A stretch of DNA of 64,000 bases from Chitinophagaceae bacterium (GTDB lineage: Bacteria; Bacteroidota; Bacteroidia; Chitinophagales; Chitinophagaceae). Position numbers and translations under genes: made by a program. Each line of letters starts with the position of its first letter. The stretch's first letter is position 1. The stretch is taken from assembly GCA_016710935.1 (NCBI GenBank), contig JADJTY010000003.1, positions 1 to 64,000 of the forward strand, read 5' to 3'. This document shows, one piece after another, positions 16,934 to 25,060 of this stretch. Under the pieces are notes generated by a model. It was not told the origin of the DNA. It worked only from the letters and a program-made list of their open reading frames with translations, and searched no databases.

Positions 16934-19399
16934 ATGAGAATTGTTCCTTTCCTGATTACTACTGCTATTTCAGCAGCATTGGTAATTACGCTCAATACCA
17001 GGTTAACCATTGCCGGTAATGAAGCTCCTGCTTTTGGAAGTTTTTTAAGTCCGCAACATGGATTTTGGCAAAATGCAGAACCCGTGTCCGAAAAATTTAA
17101 CAGTGATCTTACATTTCAACAACTGACAGGAAAGGTAGAAGTTTACCTGGATGAACGCCTGGTGCCGCACATTTTTGCAGAGCAGGAAAACGATGCCTAT
17201 TTTGTACAGGGTTTTTTGCATGCAAAATTCCGGCTGTGGCAAATGGAGTTTCAAACCCATGCAGCCGGGGGCAGGCTCAGCGAAATATTGGGAGATAAAG
17301 ATCCCCGTATTTTGAATTTTGACCGGAATATGCGGAGGCTGGGAATGGTTTATGCTGCCGAAATTGCCTTGCAGGAAGTAAACAAAGATCCGGTAATTAA
17401 ATCAGCATGCGATGCTTATACCAAAGGGGTGAATGCATACATCGAATCTTTAACCACAAGTGCTTTGCCTCTGGAGTATAAACTGATTGGTTATAAACCT
17501 GAAAAATGGACAAACCTCAAAACTTCTCTTTTTTTAAAATATATGAGTTACGACCTCGCAGGGCGTGATGACGATTTTGAATTGACCAATGCTAAAAGTT
17601 ATTTCAGTGCCGGTGACTTTATGAATTTATTTCCTGCCATTCAGGATTCCCTGGATCCCATCATCCCAAAAGGAACGGTTTTTGAAAAACAAAAAGTATT
17701 TCCGGTTGCACCCTTAAATGTTGATTCGGTGTATTTTAATAACCAGGACCAGGCATTTACAGAGTCCACCAAACCCGATCATGACAATGGAAGCAACAAT
17801 TGGGCAGTAAGTGGCAGTAAAACAAAAAGCGGCGCACCTATCCTGTGCAACGATCCCCACCTGGGATTAAATCTTCCCTCGCTTTGGTACGAAGTGCAGA
17901 TTTCTACACCGGCATACAATGCTTACGGGGTAAGCTTTCCGGGAGCACCCGGGGTTATTATTGGTTATAACGACAGTTGTGCTTTTGGTTTTACAAACGG
18001 TGGCCGCGATGTTAAAGATTATTTCGAAATACAATTTAAAGATGATACCAGGCAGGAATATTCTTTTAATGGCCAATGGGTAAAAACAACTTTCAGGGTT
18101 GATACCATCAAAATAAAAAACAAAGCTGCTTTTATTGATTCGGTTGCGTATGTGCAACTGGGCAATGATATATGCCCGGTGATGTATGATAAAAGTTTTT
18201 CGGGCAACAGAAGCGCAAACCAGAAATATTATGCGGTGCGCTGGAAAGCACATGATGCCAGCAATGAGTTGAAGATCTTCACCATGCTTAACCGTGCAAA
18301 AAACTATGGCGATTACCAGGCTGCGGTTACCAACCTGCATACACCCGGGCAGAATGTGGTGTTTGCGGCTAAGAATGGAGATATAGCCTTGCGTACACAA
18401 GGGGAGTGGCCCGCCAAATGGAAAGGCCAGGGCGATTTTGTAATGCCGGGTTATGATACCAGCTTTTTATGGCAGGGTATGATACCGCAGGATGAAGTAC
18501 CTTATCAATACAACCCTGAAAGAGGTTTTGTAAGCAGTGCCAATCAAAAGCCCGTTGATGATAATACCTATCCGTATTACCTGGGAAGAGATTATCCACC
18601 TTACCGGGGTTATATCATCAATAAACGGCTGAATGCCATGTCAAACATAACCCCGCAGGATATGATGGCTCTGCAGACAGATAATTTTGATGCAGGGGCA
18701 GCCATGGCCATGCCTTTTATCATTTCAAATATGAAGGAAAGCGATTTGAATGCTTCAGAAAAAAAATATGTTGATATTTTAAAAGCCTGGGATTGCAGGG
18801 ATGAAGCCGGAACAACAGGGCCAACCGTGTTTGAGATTTTCTGGACAAATTTTGAGCATGCGGTGTATGATGATGAATATGCCAAAGCGCCTAAAGTAAT
18901 TATGCGCCCGTTCTGGAGTAACCTGGTTGATGGGATCTTAAAAGATTCGGCATATAAATTTTTAGATAACACGTTAACACCGCAGACAGAAACATTGGCA
19001 GACATGGTTACCGGCGCATTAAAAAAAGCAGCGGTGGAATTACAGCAGGTAGAAGCAGCCGGAAAATTAAACTGGGAAAAATATAAAGGTACCGGTATTA
19101 AACACCTGGCAAAATTGGTTCCATTTAGCAGGATGGACCTGGTTACAGGTGGTGGCGGACGTGCTATCAACGCAACCAAATCAGATCATGGTCCCAGCTG
19201 GCGCATGGTGATAAGCCTTACGGCCCAAACTGAGGCCTGGGGTGTGTATCCCGGCGGACAAAACGGTAATATTGGTAGTAAATATTATGATAGTTTTGTT
19301 GATCAGTGGGCTGCAGGAAAATATTATCCGCTGTGGATGATGACCAAAGAGCAAACAGGTGATAAACGCATTCTTGCAAAAATGAGTTTTAATAAATGA
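16934..19399 (+). CDS. Penicillin acylase family N-terminal nucleophile hydrolase
   Basis: An 821-residue exported proenzyme with an N-terminal hydrophobic signal (about 1-27). The family is made as a precursor that self-cleaves before a serine. Here the site is NGSNNWAVSG with Ser287 as nucleophile and the helper Asn in GVSFPGAPGVIIGYN downstream. The N-terminal alpha part has VEVYLDERLVPHIFAEQEND and QGFLHAKFRLWQMEF; the beta part ends QTEAWGVYPGGQNGNIGS. Members hydrolyse amides such as penicillins, acyl-homoserine lactones or acylated amino acids; the substrate cannot be read from sequence. Periplasmic location is expected. Monocistronic. Confidence 0.95.
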   Translation: MRIVPFLITTAISAALVITLNTRLTIAGNEAPAFGSFLSPQHGFWQNAEPVSEKFNSDLTFQQLTGKVEVYLDERLVPHIFAEQENDAYFVQGFLHAKFRLWQMEFQTHAAGGRLSEILGDKDPRILNFDRNMRRLGMVYAAEIALQEVNKDPVIKSACDAYTKGVNAYIESLTTSALPLEYKLIGYKPEKWTNLKTSLFLKYMSYDLAGRDDDFELTNAKSYFSAGDFMNLFPAIQDSLDPIIPKGTVFEKQKVFPVAPLNVDSVYFNNQDQAFTESTKPDHDNGSNNWAVSGSKTKSGAPILCNDPHLGLNLPSLWYEVQISTPAYNAYGVSFPGAPGVIIGYNDSCAFGFTNGGRDVKDYFEIQFKDDTRQEYSFNGQWVKTTFRVDTIKIKNKAAFIDSVAYVQLGNDICPVMYDKSFSGNRSANQKYYAVRWKAHDASNELKIFTMLNRAKNYGDYQAAVTNLHTPGQNVVFAAKNGDIALRTQGEWPAKWKGQGDFVMPGYDTSFLWQGMIPQDEVPYQYNPERGFVSSANQKPVDDNTYPYYLGRDYPPYRGYIINKRLNAMSNITPQDMMALQTDNFDAGAAMAMPFIISNMKESDLNASEKKYVDILKAWDCRDEAGTTGPTVFEIFWTNFEHAVYDDEYAKAPKVIMRPFWSNLVDGILKDSAYKFLDNTLTPQTETLADMVTGALKKAAVELQQVEAAGKLNWEKYKGTGIKHLAKLVPFSRMDLVTGGGGRAINATKSDHGPSWRMVISLTAQTEAWGVYPGGQNGNIGSKYYDSFVDQWAAGKYYPLWMMTKEQTGDKRILAKMSFNK

Positions 19400-19407
19400 G
19401 TTGAGTA

Positions 19408-19483
19408 GTTTAGGGGTTTAGAAGTTTAGACTGTTACACTTTTAAACTATGATCCTAAACTTCTTAACACTAAACCCCTAAAC
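19408..19483. repeat. Inverted repeat downstream of the acylase gene
   Basis: GTTTAGGGGTTTAGAAGTTTAG (19408-19429, shown as a 22-base arm; core TTTAGGGGTTTAG) is answered by CTAAACTTCTTAACACTAAACCCCTAAAC ending at 19483 (core CTAAACCCCTAAA). The arms are about 22-29 bases with one small bulge. Likely terminator-like dispersed element. Confidence 0.6.
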
Positions 19484-19491
19484 AAATAAAA

Positions 19492-19836
19492 ATGAAATTC
19501 TTCATCTCACTTATACTTACCATGTTATTGAGCTTTGCAGCCTGTTTATTTCTTCCCTGGTGGAGCATTGCCATTGCAGCGTTTGTTGTTGCTGCTTTAA
19601 TACCCCAGAAACCTTTTAAGGCATTTCTTACAGGTTTTGTTGCTTTGTTTATATTATGGGGCGGTATAAGCTTCTGGATAAGCAATAACAACGATCATAT
19701 ACTGGCTCATAAAGTATCGCAGCTCCTTATAAAAATGGATAATCCTTACCTGCTTGTATTAACTACTGCATTAATTGGCGCACTGGTAGCAGGTTTTTCG
19801 GCACTGGCAGGCAGTTACCTGCGAAAGACTAAATAG
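19492..19836 (+). CDS. Small integral membrane protein
   Basis: A 114-residue protein with three or four hydrophobic helices (about 2-20, 24-40, 46-62 and 84-108) and a C-terminal RKTK tail. No catalytic motif. Similar small membrane proteins are conserved in Chitinophagaceae without assigned role. It has its own start right after an inverted repeat, so it may not be cotranscribed with the acylase. Confidence 0.7.
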   Translation: MKFFISLILTMLLSFAACLFLPWWSIAIAAFVVAALIPQKPFKAFLTGFVALFILWGGISFWISNNNDHILAHKVSQLLIKMDNPYLLVLTTALIGALVAGFSALAGSYLRKTK

Positions 19837-20012
19837 AAAAAAAATCCGGTTGGCCTCTGTTAGTATGTTTTACTATTCATGAATCAGACGTTGATGGGTA
19901 CTCAGCTTCATTACTTTGATTTATGATTTCTTATTTATTAATTACATAATTCATTCATTTCACATCTTTATAACAAATTCACCGTTAATTTCGCGGCAAC
20001 GCAAACACGTTT

Positions 20013-22562
20013 ATGAAGAAGCTACTACTTGTATTTTTTATTTTTGCTTCCATCCATTCATCAGCCCAAAAAATTTACGGTACTGTATTCTCTGATAAAG
20101 GCGACCTGCTGCCTTATGCTTCTGTTACCATCAAAGGAACTTCCATTGGCACCAGCGCCAACAATAAAGCAAAATTTTCTTTTGCTGTTGCACCGGGTAC
20201 GTACACGGTTGTTTGTCAGCACATAGGCTACAAAACGCAGGAAAAAAATATTACTGTAACAAATGAAGATGCAGAGATCACTTTCATTATTTCAGCACAA
20301 CAACTGGATATGACCGAAGTGGTGGTGAAGAGTGGGGAAGATCCGGCCTACGAGATCATCAGGCAGGCAATAAAAAAACGGTCTTTTTATAGTGAACAGG
20401 TAAAAGGCTTTGAGTGCGGACTGTACACCAAGGACATGATGAAGCTGCGTAAGCTTCCTAAAAAAATATTGGGCCGAAAAATAGAGGATGCAGATGTAAA
20501 AGATATGGGGCTCGATTCTTCACGAAAAGGGATTATTTACCTCTCCGAATCTGTTGCCAGAATTTATTCACAGCAGCCCGATAAATTTAAAATGGAAGTG
20601 ATCAGCAGCCGGGTTAGTGGCAGTGATGGTTTTGGTTTTACGTTTCCCACTTTTATCAGTTTTTATCAGAATAATGTTTCTGTTTTTCTCGACCGGTTAA
20701 ATCCACGGGGATTTGTTTCGCCTATTGCAGATGCAGCTATCAGCATGTACAAATTTAAATACCTGGGCAGTTTTTACGAAGATGGAAAAGAGATCAACAG
20801 CATACAGGTAATTCCACGCCGCAATTACGAGCCTGCATTTACAGGGGTCATCAATATCACGGATGGCGACTGGCGCATACACAGTCTTGATCTTTTACTA
20901 ACTAAAAAGGCACACCTGGAAATTGTAGATACCTTGCACATCACCCAGTTTCATGTGCCGGTAGGTAATGATGTGTGGCGGGTAAAAAATCAGCATATCA
21001 ATTTTGGATTTAAGCAGTTTGGTGTGGATGCCATCGGCAATTTTGTATCCGTGTATTCCGATTATAAGATCAATCCGGTATTTGCAAAAAACAGGTTCAA
21101 TAATGTGGTTGTTAAATATGATACCGCTTCCAACAAAAAGCCGGTTGCGTATTGGGACAGTATCAGGCCAATGCCCTTAGAGCTTGAAGAAAGAATGGAT
21201 TACCAGGTAAAAGACAGTCTTTTTTTGGTAAATAAAGATTCTATTCAAAGCCAGGCATCTGTTGATTCGATGAATAAAAAGCAAGGCAAACTGAAGTTGT
21301 ATGATATTTTCTGGAAGGGCTTGCACCGTACAAAATACACGGTAAAAGGTAATCACCAATGGGGTGTAGAATCTTTGATACAAAACCTGGAATACAATAC
21401 TGTAGAAGGTATTGTACTAAATGTAAATCCTTATTACAACCGGTATTTTAAAAAGATAAAGACCAATTTTTCTTTTGAACCTAACCTGCGTTACGGTTTT
21501 AACAACGGCCATCTGAATGCCTGGGCCGATATGTATTTCCGTACCCGTGACTGGGAAACGGATAAAAAAATAAAGCGGCAAACCTGGACAATTTCCGGCG
21601 GAAAAAGGGTTAGCCAGTTTAATAAAGCCAACCCGATAACACCGCTTACCAATACCGTTAACACATTGTTATGGGGCGATAATTTTATGAAGATCTACGA
21701 AAATTATTTCGGCAGCATCAATTTTAGTAAGCGTTACGAAACAGGTCTGCGGTTTAATGTAAACGTTTTATACGAAGACAGGATACCATTGGAGAATACA
21801 ACTGATTTTGTGATCTTTAAAAGAGATTCCGCCAACTGGATACCCAATTATCCTATTGAAAAGATACCCTCGCAGTTTACCCCACACCAGGCATTTGTAG
21901 TAAGTTTTGATGTAAGCATCAAACCCGGACAAAAATATATTCAATATCCTAACCGTAAAATGTCGCTTGGTTCAAATTACCCAACCTTCAGTTTTAATTA
22001 TACAAAAGGAATTAAAAATATTTTTGGCAGCGATGTGAATTTTGACAAGTGGCGCATAAGTGTGAGTGACGATAAGAATTTTAAACTGGCAGGCTTATTA
22101 AAATACAAGATCGGCATTGGCGGATTCTTAAATTCAAAAAGTGTTTTTATACAGGATTACCAGCATTTTACCGGTAACCGTTCAACGAGGGCCAGCGAGT
22201 ATGTGAACAGTTTTCAAATGGCGCATTATTATATTTACAGTACCACTAGTTCGTTTTATGCATACGGGCATCTGGAGCACCATTTTAACGGATTGATCAC
22301 CAATAAAATTCCATTATTCAAGCGCCTTAACTGGAACCTGGTTGCCGGCAGCAATGCCCTGTATGTAAACAAACTCAACAATCATGTGGAGGTATTTGCA
22401 GGGCTTGAGAATTTAATAAAAATCTTCAGGGTAGATCTGTTGGTGTCATACCGCAACGGAAGCTATGAACGAACCGGCATCCGCATTGGAGCCGGAGGTA
22501 TATTGGGAGGAAGTTTAAGTGCCAGCAATTCCAGGAGCCGTCGCTCATCAATCAGTTTGTAG
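20013..22562 (+). CDS. DUF5686 / carboxypeptidase-regulatory-like outer membrane protein
   Basis: An 849-residue exported protein: signal peptide (1-18), a CarboxypepD_reg-like beta-sandwich (about 20-105: YGTVFSDKGDLLPYASVTIKG, read as GDLLPYASVTIKGTS), then the long DUF5686 region beginning with DPAYEIIRQAIKKRSFYSEQ and ending in many amphipathic strands, consistent with an outer-membrane barrel. The C-terminus is a Ser/Arg-rich tail. No TonB plug is seen, so it is not a classical TonB receptor. Function unknown; the family is a common Bacteroidota surface protein. Confidence 0.9.
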   Translation: MKKLLLVFFIFASIHSSAQKIYGTVFSDKGDLLPYASVTIKGTSIGTSANNKAKFSFAVAPGTYTVVCQHIGYKTQEKNITVTNEDAEITFIISAQQLDMTEVVVKSGEDPAYEIIRQAIKKRSFYSEQVKGFECGLYTKDMMKLRKLPKKILGRKIEDADVKDMGLDSSRKGIIYLSESVARIYSQQPDKFKMEVISSRVSGSDGFGFTFPTFISFYQNNVSVFLDRLNPRGFVSPIADAAISMYKFKYLGSFYEDGKEINSIQVIPRRNYEPAFTGVINITDGDWRIHSLDLLLTKKAHLEIVDTLHITQFHVPVGNDVWRVKNQHINFGFKQFGVDAIGNFVSVYSDYKINPVFAKNRFNNVVVKYDTASNKKPVAYWDSIRPMPLELEERMDYQVKDSLFLVNKDSIQSQASVDSMNKKQGKLKLYDIFWKGLHRTKYTVKGNHQWGVESLIQNLEYNTVEGIVLNVNPYYNRYFKKIKTNFSFEPNLRYGFNNGHLNAWADMYFRTRDWETDKKIKRQTWTISGGKRVSQFNKANPITPLTNTVNTLLWGDNFMKIYENYFGSINFSKRYETGLRFNVNVLYEDRIPLENTTDFVIFKRDSANWIPNYPIEKIPSQFTPHQAFVVSFDVSIKPGQKYIQYPNRKMSLGSNYPTFSFNYTKGIKNIFGSDVNFDKWRISVSDDKNFKLAGLLKYKIGIGGFLNSKSVFIQDYQHFTGNRSTRASEYVNSFQMAHYYIYSTTSSFYAYGHLEHHFNGLITNKIPLFKRLNWNLVAGSNALYVNKLNNHVEVFAGLENLIKIFRVDLLVSYRNGSYERTGIRIGAGGILGGSLSASNSRSRRSSISL

Positions 22563-22585
22563 TTATTTTAAAATCAATATCTTTG
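22556..22585 (+). promoter_or_regulatory. trhO promoter
   Basis: TTTG (22556-22559), 18 bases, TATCTTTG (22578-22585): a strong Bacteroidota promoter overlapping the end of the DUF5686 gene. It rules out the TTG codon at 22583 as the trhO start because that lies upstream of the expected transcription start. Confidence 0.7.
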
Positions 22586-22675
22586 CTGCTCAATTTGGTT
22601 TGCCTGCAAGCATCCAATTCGTTCGCCAACCGGTTTACGGATTATCAGTTCAACCCTGATTCAAATTTTAAAATT

Positions 22676-23779
22676 ATGGCAGTATTACACAATCGTATTT
22701 CCCAGGCGGAATTAAAGAAGCTTTTGTACGCTGAAACAGAGCATCGTACCACTATTTCTTTTTATCAGTATTTTCCGGTTGATGATTCAAAGTTGTTCAG
22801 GGATGAATTGTACAAGTCACTGAATGCTTTAAAAGTATTTGGAAGGATTTATGTTGCTGCTGAAGGCATTAATGCACAGATCAGTGTGCCGGATAGTAAT
22901 GTGGATGCTTTCAGAGAGTATCTTAATACAATTTCAGCTTTAAAAGATATCAGATTGAATATTGCTGTTGATGACGACGTCCGCCCGGCCACCAGTAGTG
23001 ATAAGGAGACTGACGATAAGCCGTTCGGACGGGGTAAAAGTTTTTGGGTTCTTAAAATTAAAGTGCGTGAAAAAATTGTGGCTGATGGTATAAATGATCC
23101 GGGTTTTAGTATGCAAAATAAAGGCAGTTATGTAAATGCAACCCAGATGAATGCATTGCTGCAGGATGAGGATACGGTTGTAATTGATATGCGCAACCAT
23201 TACGAATACGAAGTGGGCCATTTTGAAAAAGCCATTGAAATACCCAGTGATACTTTTAGAGAACAGTTACCCATGGCGGTTGATATGATGAAGGATAAAA
23301 AGGATAAGAACATCATCATGTATTGCACCGGCGGCATACGCTGCGAAAAAGCAAGCGCCTATATGTTACATCATGGGTTTAATCATGTTTATCATCTTGA
23401 AGGGGGTATTATTAATTATGCAAGGCAGGCAAAAGCTGCCAGACTTGAAACAAAATTTATTGGTAAGAACTTTGTTTTTGACGACAGGCTGGGAGAGCGG
23501 ATCACCGAAGATATTATTGCCAAATGCCACCAATGCGGTAAACCGGCTGATACGCATACCAACTGCAAAAATGATGGCTGCCATTTGCTATTCATTCAAT
23601 GTGATGCATGCGCTAAAAAATATGATGGCTGCTGCACGGTTGAATGCCAAACTGTTTTTAACCTGCCTGTAGAAGAGCAGGCTGAGTTGCGCAAAGGCAT
23701 TGACAAAGGCATGATGGTATTTAATAAGAGTAAAAAACGGTTAAGGCCCACCATCGAAGAAAATAAATCGTATAAATAA
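22676..23779 (+). CDS. trhO: tRNA uridine(34) hydroxylase, rhodanese family
   Basis: TrhO (YceA) makes 5-hydroxyuridine at position 34 of tRNA using a rhodanese fold. The chosen ATG at 22676 gives 367 residues and the family N-terminus (MAVLHNR...); the frame is open upstream to 22583 but that segment carries the promoter. The N-terminal acylphosphatase-like domain has RIYVAAEGINAQISVP; the rhodanese domain has VIDMRNHYEYEVGHFEKA and the active-site loop MYCTGGIRCEKASAYM with its Cys. A C-terminal Cys-rich zinc-like region (CHQCGKPADTHTNCKNDGC, then CDACAKKYDGCC) is complete, typical of the longer form of this family. Confidence 0.95.
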   Translation: MAVLHNRISQAELKKLLYAETEHRTTISFYQYFPVDDSKLFRDELYKSLNALKVFGRIYVAAEGINAQISVPDSNVDAFREYLNTISALKDIRLNIAVDDDVRPATSSDKETDDKPFGRGKSFWVLKIKVREKIVADGINDPGFSMQNKGSYVNATQMNALLQDEDTVVIDMRNHYEYEVGHFEKAIEIPSDTFREQLPMAVDMMKDKKDKNIIMYCTGGIRCEKASAYMLHHGFNHVYHLEGGIINYARQAKAARLETKFIGKNFVFDDRLGERITEDIIAKCHQCGKPADTHTNCKNDGCHLLFIQCDACAKKYDGCCTVECQTVFNLPVEEQAELRKGIDKGMMVFNKSKKRLRPTIEENKSYK

Positions 23780-23994
23780 TTCCCTTTTTTTCAAAATTTT
23801 AAACCAACATCATTTCAGTAACAGTTGTGGGGGAAGCACGGTGGGGGCCCCGGGGGGCAAAAAAATTCAAAAATAACCCCTTCAATTTTGTTGTTTAAAA
23901 CACAGACCAGGTATATACAACCGCATTATTTTTTCAGGTTTGCTTACTGGTATTATTATTCCTTTCAGTCATTGTTCGGCATTTGGCCATGTAG

Positions 23995-24924
23995 TTAAAG
24001 ATTTAACTTCCCCAATTCCAAAACAATCAGCTTCTCCGTCTCCTCATCACTCAGTTCAACCGGTACAAATTTTTCACCAATGATTTTTTCATACAGTTCT
24101 ATATAGCGGTTTGATATGGTCTGAATCCACGCATCACTCATCTCCGGAACAGTTTGTCCTTCTTTGCCCATAAAATTATGTTCAATCAGCCACTCCCGTA
24201 CAAACTCTTTACTCAGTTGTTTCTGGCGTTCGCCGGTTGATTGTCTTTCTTCAAAACCATCAGCATAAAAATAGCGGCTGCTGTCGGGTGTATGTATCTC
24301 ATCCATCAAAACAATCTCATCGCCAATTTTGCCAAATTCATATTTTGTATCCACCAATATCAAACCTTGTTTGGCAGCAATTTCTTTACCACGTGCAAAT
24401 ATTTGCAGGGCATAATGGCACAGGGTTTTCCATTCGGCTTCGGTGGCCAATCCTTTCTTAATAATTTCGGCCGGCGAAATATCTTCATCGTGTCCTTCTT
24501 CAGCCTTGGTGCTGGGCGTAATAATAGGGCTGGGGAAATAATCATTTTCTTTCATGCCTTCGGGCATATGGGCACCGCACAAAATCCTTTTTCCGGCGGC
24601 ATAGGTACGCCAGGCATGGCCGGTTAAGTTGCCCCTTACCACCATTTCAATTCTAAAAGGCTGGCATTTTTTACCAATACTTACATGGGGTGCGGGGGTG
24701 GATATCAGCCAGTTGGGGCATATATCCCGGGTGGCATGCAGCATGTAAGCAGCTATCTGGTTTAATACCTGTCCTTTAAACGGAATCGGGCGGGGTAAAA
24801 TAACGTCGAAAGCCGAAATGCGGTTACTGGCAAACATTACTAAATAATTGTTGGAAATTGAATAAACATCTCTTACTTTGCCGGAGTAAAAACCGGTTTG
24901 GTGCTCAAATTGGAACGATTTCAT
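23995..24924 (-). CDS. purC: Phosphoribosylaminoimidazole-succinocarboxamide synthase
   Basis: PurC ligates aspartate to CAIR with ATP in purine synthesis. The 309 residues match the longer form of Bacteroidota and yeast. Motifs include GKVRDVYSI (15-23), the ATP-site FASNRISAFDVILP, EMVVRGNLTGHAW, ILVDTKYEFG and LMDEIHTPDSSRYF. Alone between trhO (convergent) and a TonB receptor (divergent). The 215 bases before it (23780-23994) hold a very G-rich patch around 23840 but no gene. Confidence 0.97.
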   Translation of the reverse strand: MKSFQFEHQTGFYSGKVRDVYSISNNYLVMFASNRISAFDVILPRPIPFKGQVLNQIAAYMLHATRDICPNWLISTPAPHVSIGKKCQPFRIEMVVRGNLTGHAWRTYAAGKRILCGAHMPEGMKENDYFPSPIITPSTKAEEGHDEDISPAEIIKKGLATEAEWKTLCHYALQIFARGKEIAAKQGLILVDTKYEFGKIGDEIVLMDEIHTPDSSRYFYADGFEERQSTGERQKQLSKEFVREWLIEHNFMGKEGQTVPEMSDAWIQTISNRYIELYEKIIGEKFVPVELSDEETEKLIVLELGKLNL

Positions 24925-25060
24925 GACGCTAAAATACCAACAGCAGTTTTAAATCAATTCAATTACACCCAATAAGTTGTTAACAGGCATGGAAAATAAA
25001 TTTTTCAGGTAGAAATAACAATGCTTAATTTGCTTAATATTTAAAACCAAAAAACGCGAT

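Noticed and set aside
17867..18400. Long antisense frame inside the penicillin acylase gene
   Set aside because: Lies wholly within a strongly supported coding gene; composition is that of a shadow frame.
23780..23994. G-rich patch (GTGGGGGCCCCGGGGGGC) after trhO, considered as a G-quadruplex or RNA element
   Set aside because: Only one short G-rich run; could equally be a degenerate copy of the GC-rich repeats or a consensus error. No conserved structure seen.
24237..24627. Antisense frames in purC
   Set aside because: Fully covered by purC and without recognisable domains.
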